A DNA stretch of 64,000 bases from positions 11,880,408 through 11,944,407 of the forward strand of contig NC_135550.1 in NCBI RefSeq assembly GCF_964340395.1, written 5' to 3'. The notes beneath the pieces are model-generated. The model saw nothing but the letters and a program-made list of their open reading frames with translations, had not been told where the DNA came from and made no database searches. Positions 45,784 to 60,700 of the stretch are shown piece by piece. Source of the stretch: Glandiceps talaboti (Eukaryota > Hemichordata > Enteropneusta > Spengelidae). Within the stretch, counting starts at the first letter, position 1. The number at the start of each line of letters is the position of its first letter. Made by a program: the position numbers and the translations under genes.

Positions 45784-45790
45784 ATGGCAT
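45761..45790 (+). promoter_or_regulatory. Upstream ATG overlapping the SYT14/16 start
   Basis: An ATG 23 bases before the main start, with A at -3, opens another frame (MPAVELKKWH). After splicing to 61836 it would run 29 codons and stop at 61893-61895, inside the main frame. It may limit translation if it lies in the leader. Confidence 0.5.
45784..45790 (+). CDS. SYT14: SYT14/16 start exon, 7 coding nt
   Basis: ATGGCAT followed by donor gtaagt. The start context is AAAAAATGG. Phase 1 matches the acceptor phase of the exon at 61836. The donor is strong and the site sits at the expected divergent promoter, but no transcript supports it. Confidence 0.65.
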
Positions 45791-48700
45791 GTAAGTCGAC
45801 CATTCTAAAGTGTATCAGTACTTCCGTTGTTAAAATATAATTTTTGAAGATTTAGTTTCTGAACTACGTTGTTTTAGTTACCATTTGAAACGATGACTGA
45901 AGACTTCATACCATAACATAACAAAATGAACGATCATAAGACTCAGAGGCCGAAAGGTGTTACCAATGCAATGCAATGCGACAGGTAACCTCGATATGCT
46001 TCAGAACAGACGACAAAATTCCTTACTTTTACAAATATTCAAGTTCACGATTTTTGTTTGTTGAAGGGCGTGTTTATTATGATTATATATTCATCGCCCA
46101 TTGATGAATATTCTGTAACACACCGTGCCATTTAACCTCCGATGTGTTTATCATTTTTGTTACCTTGTATATATACATATACTGTTGACTCGCTTTACTG
46201 TCGGTGAGCTGAGTCACAATCACTCGTCTGTTATGTATATCATGTTTAGGACTTTAAACTTCTTTATAGCTTTTGATGTCTCCCAAAAGATTATTTGCTT
46301 AGAAAGTGAGAGTTCCCACGCCGATGTATTTCAAACCACAGTATTGATGATTATTTTGTAAAAAACGCCACCCCATTTGAGTATTATTGAAATGTTCATT
46401 AATAATTAAATACCTATTTTCAGCCCAGGATGAATAATTCATAGAACATTTCCTGACAGAGCACAATAACGATCGTTGCCTTTTCCCCTTCTATGTGGAC
46501 ACGATTTGTAACGTTTTTTCCCTGTGTATTTGACAATTTCTCATCAGTATTATTATCTTTAATATTTACAAAGTTCAATCTTTAGTTCTTGATAATTAGT
46601 CCAAATGTCAAGTATTCTGTTGACATTTATAAACAAACTATGACTCTTTGTATCACCAATACTTCAATTTAATGTTAAATTTTGGTTTTATTTTTCAAAT
46701 TTTTTTATATTGGTTCAAACTCATTGCAATCACAGTGAATAATTGACTAAAATGCAAAACATTAAAAAAAAAAGAGAGAAATGGGAGCTTTTTTTTTTTT
46801 GTTGCTGGGTATTACAAATTGACCATCTTTAGCTATAGGAACATATTGAAGGTAAAGGAGTCAAGACATTAATATTAGTAGTACTAGACATGCTCAGGAG
46901 AGGAATATGATAAGTATTACCATCTCTCTCTTATGAAGTATGTTCTTTCCCCATGAGAAGAAGCCGTAGTGTCTTCTTAAGATGCAGGTTTATTTCTCAT
47001 CATCCCAGACAAGGCAGTATGTTATCTAAATGTTTTCCATATTTTTGGCTGTATTTTGGTGGTGGTGGTGGTGGAGGTGGAGGTGCTATAACTGTTAATT
47101 TTTAATTTAAAATAAAGACTGTGAGGAATTTATAGAATAGAGTAGAATAATAATGATAATACATTCTTATCAACACATTGTAACAGCCTCAGTGCACTTT
47201 ACAAAACTAAAAAAGGGTTAAACTGTCAGTGAAAATGTCCAATAAAAAACAAAAAGACCTTAAAAAAACTGTTAAAACCTAATATCCATGATAAAACCAA
47301 AGAGAATAGAATAGAATAGAATAGAATAGAAGAAAAGTAATGTGTGGGCAACAAACAGCATATTTTATACCTTTGTTCTGTTGTTAGTGTTAAATTAATT
47401 CACAAACATTCTAGGGGAAGTTTTCTCTATTGTCCATGGTTAATTTAGCCTAACTAATTACTTCAAAAAACAAACAATATAAAATTAATGCAATTATACT
47501 ACAACAATCACAGACAATGAATACACCTTCCTTGTCTGTGCAACAATACAATATATTACAATTGAGATACAGGAAATTAGAAAGTACCAACTACATACTA
47601 TAACCTCAATAGGAACTTTTTCAAGTTTTTGACCAAATAGTTCAAAATCAGACTATTGAATTTTGAACAATTTGGTCAAAAAGTCCCTATTACATCAGCA
47701 CCCCTGTGCAACTCATTGAAATATTTGGGACTATACACTGCACCATGGGATGGGAATAGAAAAGTGTTGACATGCATATACCTGTATAGACTTTGTTGTA
47801 AAAATAAAGATATAAAAAGAGATGTTGTAAGTGTGTTATCAGTTAGGAGGAAGTACAACTTTGTGTAGACATTAGATTAAACAATATGAATGATTTTTAA
47901 GCCTCAGGAGTCAAAACATTATGGTGATAATGTACCCTGTTGTAATATGATAGTTCAATCTGCTGAAAAAAGCAAACTCTTAACGTTTGTAGTGTAGTTT
48001 GAGAATGTCTCCACCATACCACGAGATAAAGAGCTACAGAAAATATTTCAGAAATTTTTTCATCTGTAATGACTCATATAAATATAAATATTAACTCAAA
48101 TTTCAAAATCAGGGTGGTTAATATTGATCATAGCAAAATACTGCTCTGTCAATAATACTTTTTAGACATGAAATTGGCATCTACCTTTTGTAGACAATGA
48201 AATATTAAAATCAATTTTCCAGAAAAAGGGTTTCAGAAATTTCAAATCATTCACTTACATACCACTATTTGTTCATTTGATGTATGTATATTGTTCTTTG
48301 CACCTTTTAAAACATATAAAGGATAAGGGGGGTTGTTCAATTTAAAAAAAAAAATAGATGGCTAGTAACTAGTTGTGTCTGCATATTTTAGCTGAGAAAA
48401 CCAACTCTTGGCACCAAGGACTTAGCCTGAAAGATGGAATGTTTTTTTCTGCTTATGTAACATTGCTTTGTGTTTAGGGACTGGTCACAGAAGCCGGACC
48501 AATGCGTGGACCTTTCAGACTACCTTTGTACCTATGCTAGCTAAGATAGGATTTGCCACTTCATGTCCAGTCATTAGAATAAATTATTTTTTCTCTTTTG
48601 ACTGTACAGTAGGTATTGAGAAGCAATTCCGCAAGCTCAAAGTAATTTGGTTTTAGCACAAAAACAAGAATTTTTAGTGAGTGACATAATTAATATATTT

Positions 48701-51700
48701 TAGTGAGTGACATAATTAATATATTCAATTTTGAATTCTTAGGAAATGAATAGGTGTGATTGCACATTGTTATTCCAAGGCATTCATGACCTGAAAAATC
48801 AAAAGCTATAAGTATAATTATTCATTGACATCCACAATTTGATCAACACACCTATTAGGTGTATTTGCATATATAAATATATACTATAATTTACTGTATT
48901 CAAAGTGCATTCAAAAGTGATTTCACATCCACAGTCCAGTGTAATTATTCTGTCCATCCATGTTTGTCTACACGTCATCAATGTACATGTATTGGTGATC
49001 TGCCCAAATTGTCCATTAATTAAACCCTGTTTGCAGTTGATGAATAAGAGTGAATATAAACATACTGTGACAGAGTCCATTAATGTTTGTCCACATATCT
49101 ATGTATATTGGTGTTCTATCCTCCATTTTTTTCAATACACATGCAATCTGGTTGAAAAAATATAACTTTGCTGTAGTTGAACCTTGCACTAGTGAGAGTA
49201 AACGATATGTCCAATTATGTGTACGTCCACTGGTGCATGTATTCTATTCAAATATGCCATTAATCAAGTACCCTAGTTGATAAACTAACCATGCAGACAG
49301 TACAGTATCTGGTACTTCTTGAAGTTCTTCTGGTTCACTTCAGAAAGTTGAACAAACTAACCTGCAACAATAATGAACTATAAATAAATAAAGAATAGTA
49401 ATTATTAAATTAATAAACTAGACCACTCTTCAAATGAATAAACTTGAACTTCAATCAAGTTTAAGTCCATATTTCATTTAAACTCTACCTGTGTATGTGG
49501 ATTTAATTTTATAGCATTGACATAATAGGTGTTTTTATTGTAGTGAAAATAAAGCAAAGAAACGAGGAAAAATAAGTGTACACAATGGATGTAAGGTGAA
49601 CACGTAATCTTTGATGAATATATGAAATATCTACAAGTGTATACATGTACATGTATGTGTAATCCACAGTCACTTGTGAGCTAATTTTCTATTCCAGGAA
49701 GATAATATTCTATAGTAGGAATGGATGATCATAATACAAAATAATGATGTTATTAGGTATTTACGATATTCAAAAAACCCCTTTGCCGGTGGTGGTATTT
49801 TTTAAACATCATAAATACCAAATAACGTCATTATTTTGTATTATGATCATCCTAGAATAGAATTTTATCATCCTGGAATAGAATATTAGCTCACAAGTGA
49901 CTGGTGTGATCTAGATAATTCAGTGACAACATTACTAGTAACAAAACAGACTGCCTTGAACAAGGAAAGGGCCTAGGCTGTTCAGTGGTAATGGCCTTTG
50001 CAAACTATAGATGAATTTGAAGGACTGGGTGCTGACAAAGTAAATGGGTGTGTTATAATATACATGTGGGATAAAGAGTACATTGTTCACTGTGGGTGTG
50101 CAAACTTGTTTATCTTTTGGTAACTTATGTATACCATGGTTACAATTGTGTGTTTTTTAAAGAGAAAAAAAACAAAGAAGTGTTATATTGTCAAACAGAT
50201 ACATTCTGGTGAGAGGACATTTGTGAATAAAGACGTAATCTAATGTTTCTTCTGATAATAAGACATTCGTGCACCATGACCAAGGGTTCTTATTACTTAC
50301 GAACGTGTATGTTTCATATATGTTATATGTTTCATTTCTTAGGTTTTTGAAATATTAAAAAATGCAAAATAAACGTTTAGTATCAGTGTTCCATATAACG
50401 CAATCCACACTTTCACTGACATCCACTTTTATTTGGTTAATAGTTTAATCAAGAAAATAATAATAGAAGACATGCCCCAGCATAAATTATATTACTGTTG
50501 TTATATTGGCTCGCAACAAAGTACTACAATTATAGTTGTCAAACTGTCAAATCTGTGTGTTCAGTTATTGATAGCCATGGTAATCACTAACTCAAGTTAA
50601 TATTATTGTAATATCGCTGGCTTTCAATTGATAACTTAATAGTATCCATAATCATTACGTGCGGATTTAGATGATGGCGGTTGAGAACCAATTTTATTAA
50701 ATTCTCGACAGAGAATTCCAGCTGGTTGATTTCATTTTTAATACTGGCGTTATTTCAGGACAGGGGTGTTGATTTTGCTGTGGTGGAAGAGCAGCTTTTC
50801 ATCCTAGAAAATATGAACAACTAAAACATAAAAATCAACCCTCTTTCTATCTCATTCTCTCCTATTTGGTATTATTAGATATTATGCACATGTTGTGGTT
50901 TTCAAGAAGCAATTTCCATTTTTGTCCAATAAATTTTATAATGAAATGTTGACAATTTTTGATAGAAATTACTTTATTTGCTGATGATGTTTTTTAACTG
51001 TATTTTGTGACTATAGACAAATCAGTCATATAAAGTGTATGTAAGCATAGGTGCATGGACAAAAATGAAAGACAGGGGTAAACACAGAAATTTCATGTTT
51101 TGAAAGATTTTACTAGCCAGGAAAAATGAAGTGCTATAGCTTTGATTGTATTCATACTGCAAAGACTGGTTCAGTACAAAGAAGAGCAGAGACAAAAGAA
51201 AATGCCTGACTTTACGCATCGTGATCAATATGCTCATCTTTGACTCGATGCAATGAATACAAAGTCTTCTGAGTATTTTGAAAAAAATGAAAGTTGTGGC
51301 CTCTTTATCCCATGGCCTTCTATTTGACACTAAGCCATGCACATATTTCTTGTCTCTTTCTTGCATGACATTGACAACCAACTCAATAAATTATATGTAC
51401 AAGAAAATTGAATTGTAAATACAAATATCCCATCTGTGTGAAGAAGTAGTTTTCCACATTTGTTGATTTTCGACGGAATTTTAAGCTCTCGTGAAAATTA
51501 AGAGTCCAATTTAAACACAATGTGAAGCATGACAAAGATTAAATATGGCAATATTATATATTTGTAACACCTGTACATGTGTGTGTGCTATATGGCCTAC
51601 ATACATCATAAGTTGAGGCCACATACTGGGGTTTTCACTTTGAAGTATCATTGCATCACTCAGTAGACGGTTTACATTTCATGCTCTGTTGATCAGACGT

Positions 51701-54700
51701 ACCCTGCTTCTCCCCTCTTACCTCATAGTCATACAGTGACTGCAGAGCCAAAGAACATCTCTTTTCTTGATAGGAATTATCAATATTCAATTTAGGAAAA
51801 GTACATAACTAAGGGATGAAAGAAATAAATTTTAGATTTTTAATAATATACAGTGGTGATTATTGATGTCATTAAAAAATAATGTCATCTTTTTGGTTAT
51901 TCATATAGGAAAAATTTAATAAATTAAGTAAATATTGTCAAAAATATTTTTTTTAAATATTACAGATGTCTGGCAAACTTCAGAGTGTCTCTGTGTGACA
52001 TGCAATGAATTGTGTGTCATTTTACTAATACCATAATAAGCTGCAGTGCACTAGGCTTCTAATGAAAGAACCAGCAAGAAAAAAAAATATACATACCTAA
52101 GTCCAAAATAACATTTTACTACAAGATTATGTGTATTATGGTGTAGATCAATGATTTACAGGCCATGTTTTGTTTAAAAATAAATAACAACTTGCTTGCC
52201 AAGAAGTCCGGGGAGGAGAATATGTATTGAATAATAATATAGAAGAAAGGAAAGTCCCTGGCATGTACATGTAAAGATCAGGACAGAATTCATATGGAAT
52301 CCCTAAAGATTTTTCGTAGTAGTTACCTTTGTTAAGAGGTGCCTCTTTCATTTCATTTTCATAGTTGTATGTTTACTTTTGACATTTTAGTAATATTAAT
52401 AATATGTACAAAAGCAATCAAGGCTAATTGATTGTTTTTAAAATTTAATCATTAATAATACAGACTTAGCCTGTTTGTGGCCATAATTAGCCACGATAAC
52501 ACCACTACTGGTAGTACCAGCAACTTAAATGTTTTTTAACTGTAAATAGAAAACAGTAGTGGTAGACTGTCAAAAGGTGATGAAGAAACTGGTGGTGTAT
52601 AATGGGATGACATTTTAGTGACCTATTTAAAGGCCCAGTTTGGTATAATATTGAAATAAATTAGTTGTTTAGTAGTGTTGTAGGAAAAGGTCACACTGAA
52701 CAAAAGAACGATACCTATATATTGCAGTAACATTTTATGGCTCCACTGACAAGATAACACTACTACAACACAAGAGAACCTGGGCATAAAAAACCCTGGT
52801 CTTTATTGGCAGTCTACGTTTTTGTATAGATATCCAAATGTAGGGTTTCTCATCGCTGTTGGTGGACAGGTGAAGTGAGATACACATTGACAAAATTGCG
52901 TTTTTTATTAATTTTAATTTTCTTTTTATGGGTGGGGGGGGGGGGGGGGGGGTTTGACTCCCAATTCAATGTAAACTGTGGTTTAATTTGTGGTCATTTG
53001 TATCATCAATCTTTTATTAATGTAGGATTATATTTGAATAATTTATATGTACCGGTAACTGATTATATTGTATAATTCTCAGCACTCTCCCCTAGTGATT
53101 ATAGCCAAGAATCTGTCAAATTCATTCATGCCCAGAATACTGTTAAACCTGGAAATTTTTGCTAAAGACTTATTTTTTGCTAATTTAGCTGGACAACAAA
53201 AATGCAAAAATAAATAGTGACTAAAATGGTTTGTACATGAACGCAATGTACCAGTCTGGTAATTAGTGAAAATTAGTCTTTGAGAGCTAGTTGAAGACTG
53301 TAAAATCGTAACATTTTGTAGTATTGAAAATATCTAGATTTACTGTATTACGTGGTAGGGTCAGTGAAAGTAATCTGAATTACCTGCCCTAAGCATGGTA
53401 CATTGTGTCGATCATATGAAGGGCTTATAAGTAAACTGGTCACATAATAATATAGTTTACCTTAAGGCCTAAAAAAGTAATTGTTTGATTCTGGTTACCA
53501 GACCCCACCTAGCTTTTCACTGCTAACCCTAAACCTTTATTTTTTTTACATATTTGAGAAAAAAAAAATTTACAAAAATTGTGAGTCTCACAAGAAATAG
53601 TGGGTGTGGAAACTAACAAAATGAAAATGTTCTTCCAATCTGCAATGGCTGTACATAGGAAGAAATAAACAACACAGACCATTTGGAGAACAATGGAAAA
53701 CCTGAACTAGACACTCACACACAAAATATATACATTTTTTTAAAAATCCGCCTAGCCCACCTATTAAGCAAACTGGTCACATAATATGGTTTACGGCCTA
53801 AAAAAGTAATTGTTTGATTCTGGTTACGAGAGCCCACCTAGCTGTTCACTGCCAACCCTAAATTTTTTTTTTTTACATATTTGATAAAAAAATACATAAA
53901 TTTACAAAAATTGTGAGTCACAAGAAATAGTGGATGCGGAAACTAACAAAATGAAAATGTTCTTCCAAGCAATGGCTGTACATAGAAAGAAATAAACAAC
54001 ACAGAGACCATTTGGAGAACAATGGAAAACATGAACCAGACACTCACACACAAAATATATATAATACATATAATCCACCTAGCCCACCTATTCTAAAATT
54101 GAGCTTAATCAGAACCACACAATTTTTTTATTAGGCTTAATAACTTGTATAGTGTTGTAGGATCATAGAAAGTTTGAACATACTGGCCAAATAACTTACA
54201 ATGTTATACAGAAACTTTTGCTGTATAGTGTATGATCATTTATATTCATCCACCAAATAGTTGAGGTACAAAATGTACTTACATATACAAAATTTAATGT
54301 ACATGATTTGAGCAGGTCAGGTTATTATAAATGCAGAATAATGTGTATAGAGAAAGTGGTTTGACTGAACAATAACTTAACATCAATTATGAATGTTTCA
54401 ATGAATGCAGTAGCTAATTTAAATAACATTGGAATAGAATATAAAATAAAAAAGATTATAATATTAAGTCACTAGCCATGATTAGGATTGCACTACGGTT
54501 TACAGCCTTGGTGTACAGAAAGAAACTTTTGTGACTTTTTACTGCTGGGATATCCCCTCTGTTACTCTGTTTACTGCATAGATCCACATGTAGCCAGTTT
54601 GAATTGTCCAGATAATGGCTTTTGGTAAGTATATAGTGTGTATTTTAAATATAACAGTTTGAAAAAAGGCCAAATGTTTTCAATTGTGATGCTTTGTGTC

Positions 54701-57700
54701 TATAGTCATGAATTACAAATCAAACTTAAACAACTACATTTATGTCTCTGTACATGACAACGTTTTGTCAACAAGTATGCATACATTGCTAATATCAGGT
54801 ATATATGTTGAGTAAAAGTGATACTGATATCTACCTGTAAAACAAATTTTGATGCTGTTCCTATAAGTTCTAATGGCTCAGATTTTACAACATTCATAGC
54901 TAGACATTGAACTGCCACACCCCATTTTTAATAGCTGTATGTAAATTATAAAGTAGACTTTTAAGTTAGAGATTAGGAAACAATGCTCTATGAATATGTA
55001 GTATAAAGCTGTAAGCAATAATTGCAGTTCCCCTACGATACTAGGACTGTGAGGATAACGCACAGTTTCAACTTTCCAATGCGATGAGTCTGCAAATTTT
55101 ACCCGGACATGGGACGCTACATGATTTCAATATAAACTGTGACAAATGAGGTGGGCAGCCAATCATTGGCTCAAACAATCTGTCTAACATGCCTGGGATA
55201 AAGTGATATGAAAAACATTGTCACCCTACTTTGTGTAAAGTCCACACCAGTTACTGTAACATGAACTTTTTACTGAAGTTTTACTATGGTGTATAAGGTC
55301 ATTGGTGTAATCATAGACCCTATCCAACGGTTGGTTGGTTGGTGTAGGGTCTATGGTGTAATATATCCAAGAAAGTCACTATACTGCATTAATTTAAGAT
55401 TAACTGGGGTACACAACAGATACAAACCAATAAATATGCGCCACACTTGTGCTTGGTGCATATCTTTTAATTATACATGTGTATATCTAACCATAAAAAA
55501 AAATTTAAAAAACACTGAAAAACCAATAACTTAGCTCATTGTGATTTTGTATTTAGTGTCAATTCATTATTTAGATACGGTTAATTGGCAAATGACTTCT
55601 TGGTATCATGTTTCATTTGTACTAGTAAAGCAAATCAAATTATGAATATCTACACATGTATGGTATTAGCTATGAATTCATCGATATACACAGGTGACAG
55701 TATCAAGCTATGTATCCAGGGATATACACAAGTGTGATATTTAATGAATTTGGGGCATAAACATACACTTGTATGGTATAAGCTAGGAATTCAGTAGTCT
55801 AGTTCCAAACTGGTACAGTATTACATATTAAAAACTTAATTACTTTAACGCGACGACATCATCATGTTTATATGAACACGGTTGGGGGGAGCACAGAAAT
55901 ATGTGCTCGAACAACTGCCTTGACTCGACTGGTAAAGTAATGATGTTTTTAATACGTAAATACTGTACCAGTTAATTGGAACTAGACTATGAATTCAGGG
56001 ATATACACATGTATGGTAATAGCTATGAATTCAGGAATATGTTACACATGTGTAATATCCAGGTATGTATTCATGGATATACAAATTTGTCCAGGTGTGA
56101 ATTCAGGAATATACATAAATGGTATGTACCCGGTATCTTTAGCAATGAGTTCAGGGATATTCACAAAGTCTGGCATTTTGGGATTGAAATAAAAAACAGA
56201 AGAAGATAGAATTGCCTGTATTATTTTGTAATAAGGAGCAAAAAGTAGGTAAAATGACATACAGTGACAATGTACTACCATTGTATATTACAATAAGAAA
56301 TGGTAATTATGAAAATATTTTAGAGATATCAAATTTCCCTGTCTCTGTTACTGAGACCATAGGCATACAAAAAAATCAAGCGTGAACATGTCTTACTAAA
56401 AGTTAAAACTGACATGTATCATGTATATAGACTGAGTTGTACATGTTCAGTTACAGTATTTGTGGCCTTTATTGTGCTGATACCATTCATATAGAAATGA
56501 GCCTACAGTTGAATACTTGAACACCACGTACGTACATGATGTAACAACATAGAAACTGCTCTAAGAGAAATGTTTCCTTCCTTCCTTTCTTGCCTCAAAA
56601 TGGATGTTCTTGTCAACTCCATAGTCTCCATGTTACTAGTAACGAGGACTTATGACTTCTGTTGAAATTACATTTGTAACATAGTTAGATGGTATTAAAA
56701 ATATGAAAATGACCAACAGCTGTGGATAATTGGAATTTGAATCCAAATAACTATAGAAATATGACCAATTTCATAACACATAGTTATAAAAGATCGGACA
56801 TTAAATGATAGCCATTTCCTTCTCTGAATATTAGTAGGCATCTATTAAAATTATGACATGTAACGTGTGTCCTTTACAAACGATCGTGTTGTCATTTCTT
56901 ATGAAGGGTCTGTTATTAAAAATGGTAATTAAAATAGTAACATAGGCTCTACTTGAAGTAGGGTGGTAGCAATAACAATAATGTGTTGAGATGTGTATGC
57001 TTATCAATGAGGTTTATCAACAATGTGATTGTCAAGTAGTAGTAAAGTATATAGTTGCTGATTGGTTGAGTGGTGATTTTTTGTTCAAATGATGTAGCCG
57101 ATCAACATTGCCTATGTTAATTTAGTGATTGTCAATCTATATCAAGCTTTCAGCAGAAAGTATGCAGGTGCTGATTGGTTGATTGCCGTTCAAGGTACAG
57201 TTGATGTAGCCAATCAGCATTGTCCATGTTAATTTAGTGATTATCAATCCTGTTATGACTGTCTTACTGACAAAAAACTAAGTGACATGATAATGCATTG
57301 TTTTTAGTTTGAAGTTGTTTGGGTGGCAAATTTCTAAGACACTTATAAAAACCCATCATTATTCATTCTAATGCATTGAATCTTTGTGACACTGCAAGTA
57401 TGTCAACTTGTCCAGTGCTTGGACTTGGAATGAAGTCTCAGTCATTGGGTACATAATTTATACATATACTAAGTCTCATGTATGATTCAGTTTATTAGTG
57501 GTTATTATTTGGGAAAACACATCAATCTTTAATCTCGCTCAGTTTTATTTGGTTTGTTTTTTTCAAGATAACAAGTTAATTTAACATCACAATACCAACA
57601 TTTCTCTTTTTATTTGCCATGTCCTGATATACATACAGTACATTTTGTGTATAAATAGTACATCATTAGAACTCACCATTACTCATACTGATGGTGTGCA

Positions 57701-60700
57701 ATGAATACCCAAGGAGATAAACAAGTCAAATCCTTGTCAGAATGATTTAGAAAGCGATGCATGGTTCAGTTTTTAATAGCTGAGACTATTTTTTTCCCTC
57801 ATATTTGCTTGATAACAATACTTTTCCACAGCTCCATAAACTAGTAATTCCCTACCTCGATGGAATGTTCTCATGCATAAATGTTTGTGAGCATGAGGAT
57901 ATTCCAGTCACATTTAGCTTACCCAATTGACTCTTAATCAGTTTGGAGTAACTGTAGTGTAATCAAGCAATACTCACTGTCACAGAGTCCCACGTCCAAA
58001 TAATGCTGGTAGATTCAAACTATGCAGTGCTCCTGGTACAATAGTCAAACAATGTATTTCTATGGCAGTATACATTGGTATTTTCCCACCGTAGAAAAGA
58101 TAATATCCCGAATGCATACGTTTTGTATAAATGTATCATCATCTTCCATCCATAGAGATTATTGACAATGTTCATTTCATATGATATTTCAATAAATCCA
58201 TACTTTTTTCCCTTCAAATGTTTTTTGAATATAATATGATCAATGGACTTTACAGTGTAAGTATAAATGTCTGGTTGATTTTCTTGTTTTCCGTGTACTA
58301 CATGTCAAATAATAATTGAATTGTGTGCAGTGTTTCTTTTTTAACCCCTTTCCAATTGATGTATTTGTAATTCAGTGGTATTAGTTGACATCCCAGCCCT
58401 CCGAGATATATGTGTTTTACATAAACCCAGTTCCCAGCAATATTGCTAAAATCATATATGATATAGGCTGGTAGAGTTTCTGGTTAGTTTGTTGTTTCTC
58501 TTATCAAAGTATAAAAATGAGCAATATCAAAAGAGCGTCCATGACGTCAAACAGAAAGTAATATTGTTTGTGAACCTAGCATCAGCTAATGAAATAGCAA
58601 TATTGCTGGGGAAACTGGTACAAGGAAACTTGCTTGAAATAGATTGAACATACAACATGTAACTGTCAATGTATATGAAAGTGCAATCTCACATGCTGAT
58701 ATCCAAAATGACAATTTTTGAGATAAATATTTTCCAGACGTAAAATAATTTCTCAACTAGAGAAAGTTACCATTATTTATTTATCTATTATCTAGCACAG
58801 TATGCAATGATATCTGCCTAGCCCCATACATGTAGATTTGGCTGTCTGGTTTGACAATATCATTCACCAGAACTGTCAAGCTAGTGTGTTGAGCCAGATA
58901 GCCAAGTTTCTGGGCTATGATAACTGTTCCTCACCATTACTAACCCCTTCCAGTTGCCCAGATTGCCAACATTGATAGATGCAATTTGTATGTGTAACCC
59001 CTGTCTTACTGATTTGTACAAGTAAACCCATTGTAACGCACTGGTCATGTGACTTTCACCTATTGTAATGCAGTGGTCCTGTGACTTACCCATAGTCATG
59101 CAGTGGTCATGTGACTTTCCCCATATTGTAATGCAGCTAGTGGTCATGTGACTTTTACCCATATTAATGTAGTGGCCCTGTAATTTTAGTTTTTACCCAT
59201 TGTATTTTAACATGCAGTGTGACTCTGAAAAAGTTTTAGAAATTACATGTATAAAATCAGTCTTGTAATATTAGTTCTGGTAGTTTTGCTGTGTAGTGTG
59301 ATATAGATAAATTCTACAGTCACTGTCTATACATGTATATTATTAACTTGTTACCAACTATCCATTTTTAGAAATGTATTTTATTTTCTGAAGATGTTAT
59401 ATAATAACAATTATGGTTACTTGTTGTTAGTCAAATCTGGTGCAGAAGCGAGAATTAGCCATATTTAAACTGACTAGTTTCCATCGTGTACTCAGGACAT
59501 AACTCTATAAACAAAAATGTATGTATTAGCTATTACCAAATGTATGTATTAGCTATTACCATGAAGGTATAATCGCCCCATATAATGCCATGGTAGTACA
59601 TTGGGATGTAGTCTTTCATTGTTATGTATCAAATCATGCAGTTACATACACGTGCCTTCTACATCACATATACATTAGTTTCCTGTCTCTTTGAAAGGCA
59701 GATATCACCTGTATCAATCCATCATGTCAGCTTTATATTGACAGTAGTAGCAGAATGTGTTGTAGGTTGAAAGATTATAACCATTGTTTGCAGTCCTGTA
59801 CACGTAATCCAAGGAAGTTTTTCCATATATAATCTACATTTGTAAACCATCATCAGTAGTCTAGTTTTACTATACGACATGAGTTACAATTACTACAATC
59901 ATCTCCACTCACTACACCTAGTCAATGTCGAACATTTTACGGTTAATCTGGTTGAACCCCATGTTTGGCAAAGGGTAAATGGTGCTTGTCAGTTATAATC
60001 CATCACAAATTGACACTAGGCAGTTGTAATTGGTTTACTTGCATCAGACAATTGCTCATTAATATTCAATTAGTACAACTGTTTTGACTAAAATCATGTG
60101 GGGATGCTACATTTGTATAACTTCATCACACCTATATGAACGCTGAGGGGGGTGGGGGGGGTTGGCAGCACAGATTTCTGTGCTAGAGTAATGACTTTGA
60201 CTAGATGTAGTGAGTGGAGATGTAGGAACTAGACTACATCATCAGCTGAACACCATATTCAGTAATTACAGGAGTGTACATGTATACACAATGACATATC
60301 ATTCAATCCAAACAAGTTGCTGTCATTGAGATTTCCAGACATTTTTTTTTTTATTTACAAAGATTATACAAATTAAAAAATAGCATTTGTATACTAGTGA
60401 AGAACTTTATAATCTTTTACACAAATACTGATGTGCCATATATTAATATTTATATGGCATGTAGTAAAGAATCTACAGTCATGTTGTATGCAAAACAATG
60501 ATATCTCAAATGGCAATATAGGTTTTTCAAAAGTTCACCATGAATCATATTTTTATTTCACCATTCAGTCATGTCATCTTTAATATCCGGTCAATGTCAT
60601 ATTTAATATCCAAATCAATGTCATCTTTAATATCCGGTCAATGTCACATCATATTTGATATCCAAATCAATGTCAATGTCATATTTGATATTCAATCAAA

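Noticed and set aside
45761-45790. MPAVELKKWH as the SYT14 N-terminus
   Set aside because: The frame ends phase 0 at the donor while the next exon needs phase 1, and its continuation stops after 29 codons. Kept only as a possible upstream frame.
48468-48656. Possible exon after tttgtgtttag (GLVTEAGPMRGPF frame) as a second SYT14 exon
   Set aside because: The only phase-1 donor would be a poor gtggac, no family match, and the direct splice 45790-61836 already works.
50758-50824. Possible terminal exon DRGVDFAVVEEQLFILENMN after ttatttcag
   Set aside because: Good acceptor and a stop, but no upstream exon, no family match and too short to judge. RNA-seq would decide.
51022-51381. 119-codon open frame on the - strand
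   Set aside because: No recognisable domain, no splice or promoter context, and within chance length for AT-rich DNA of this size.
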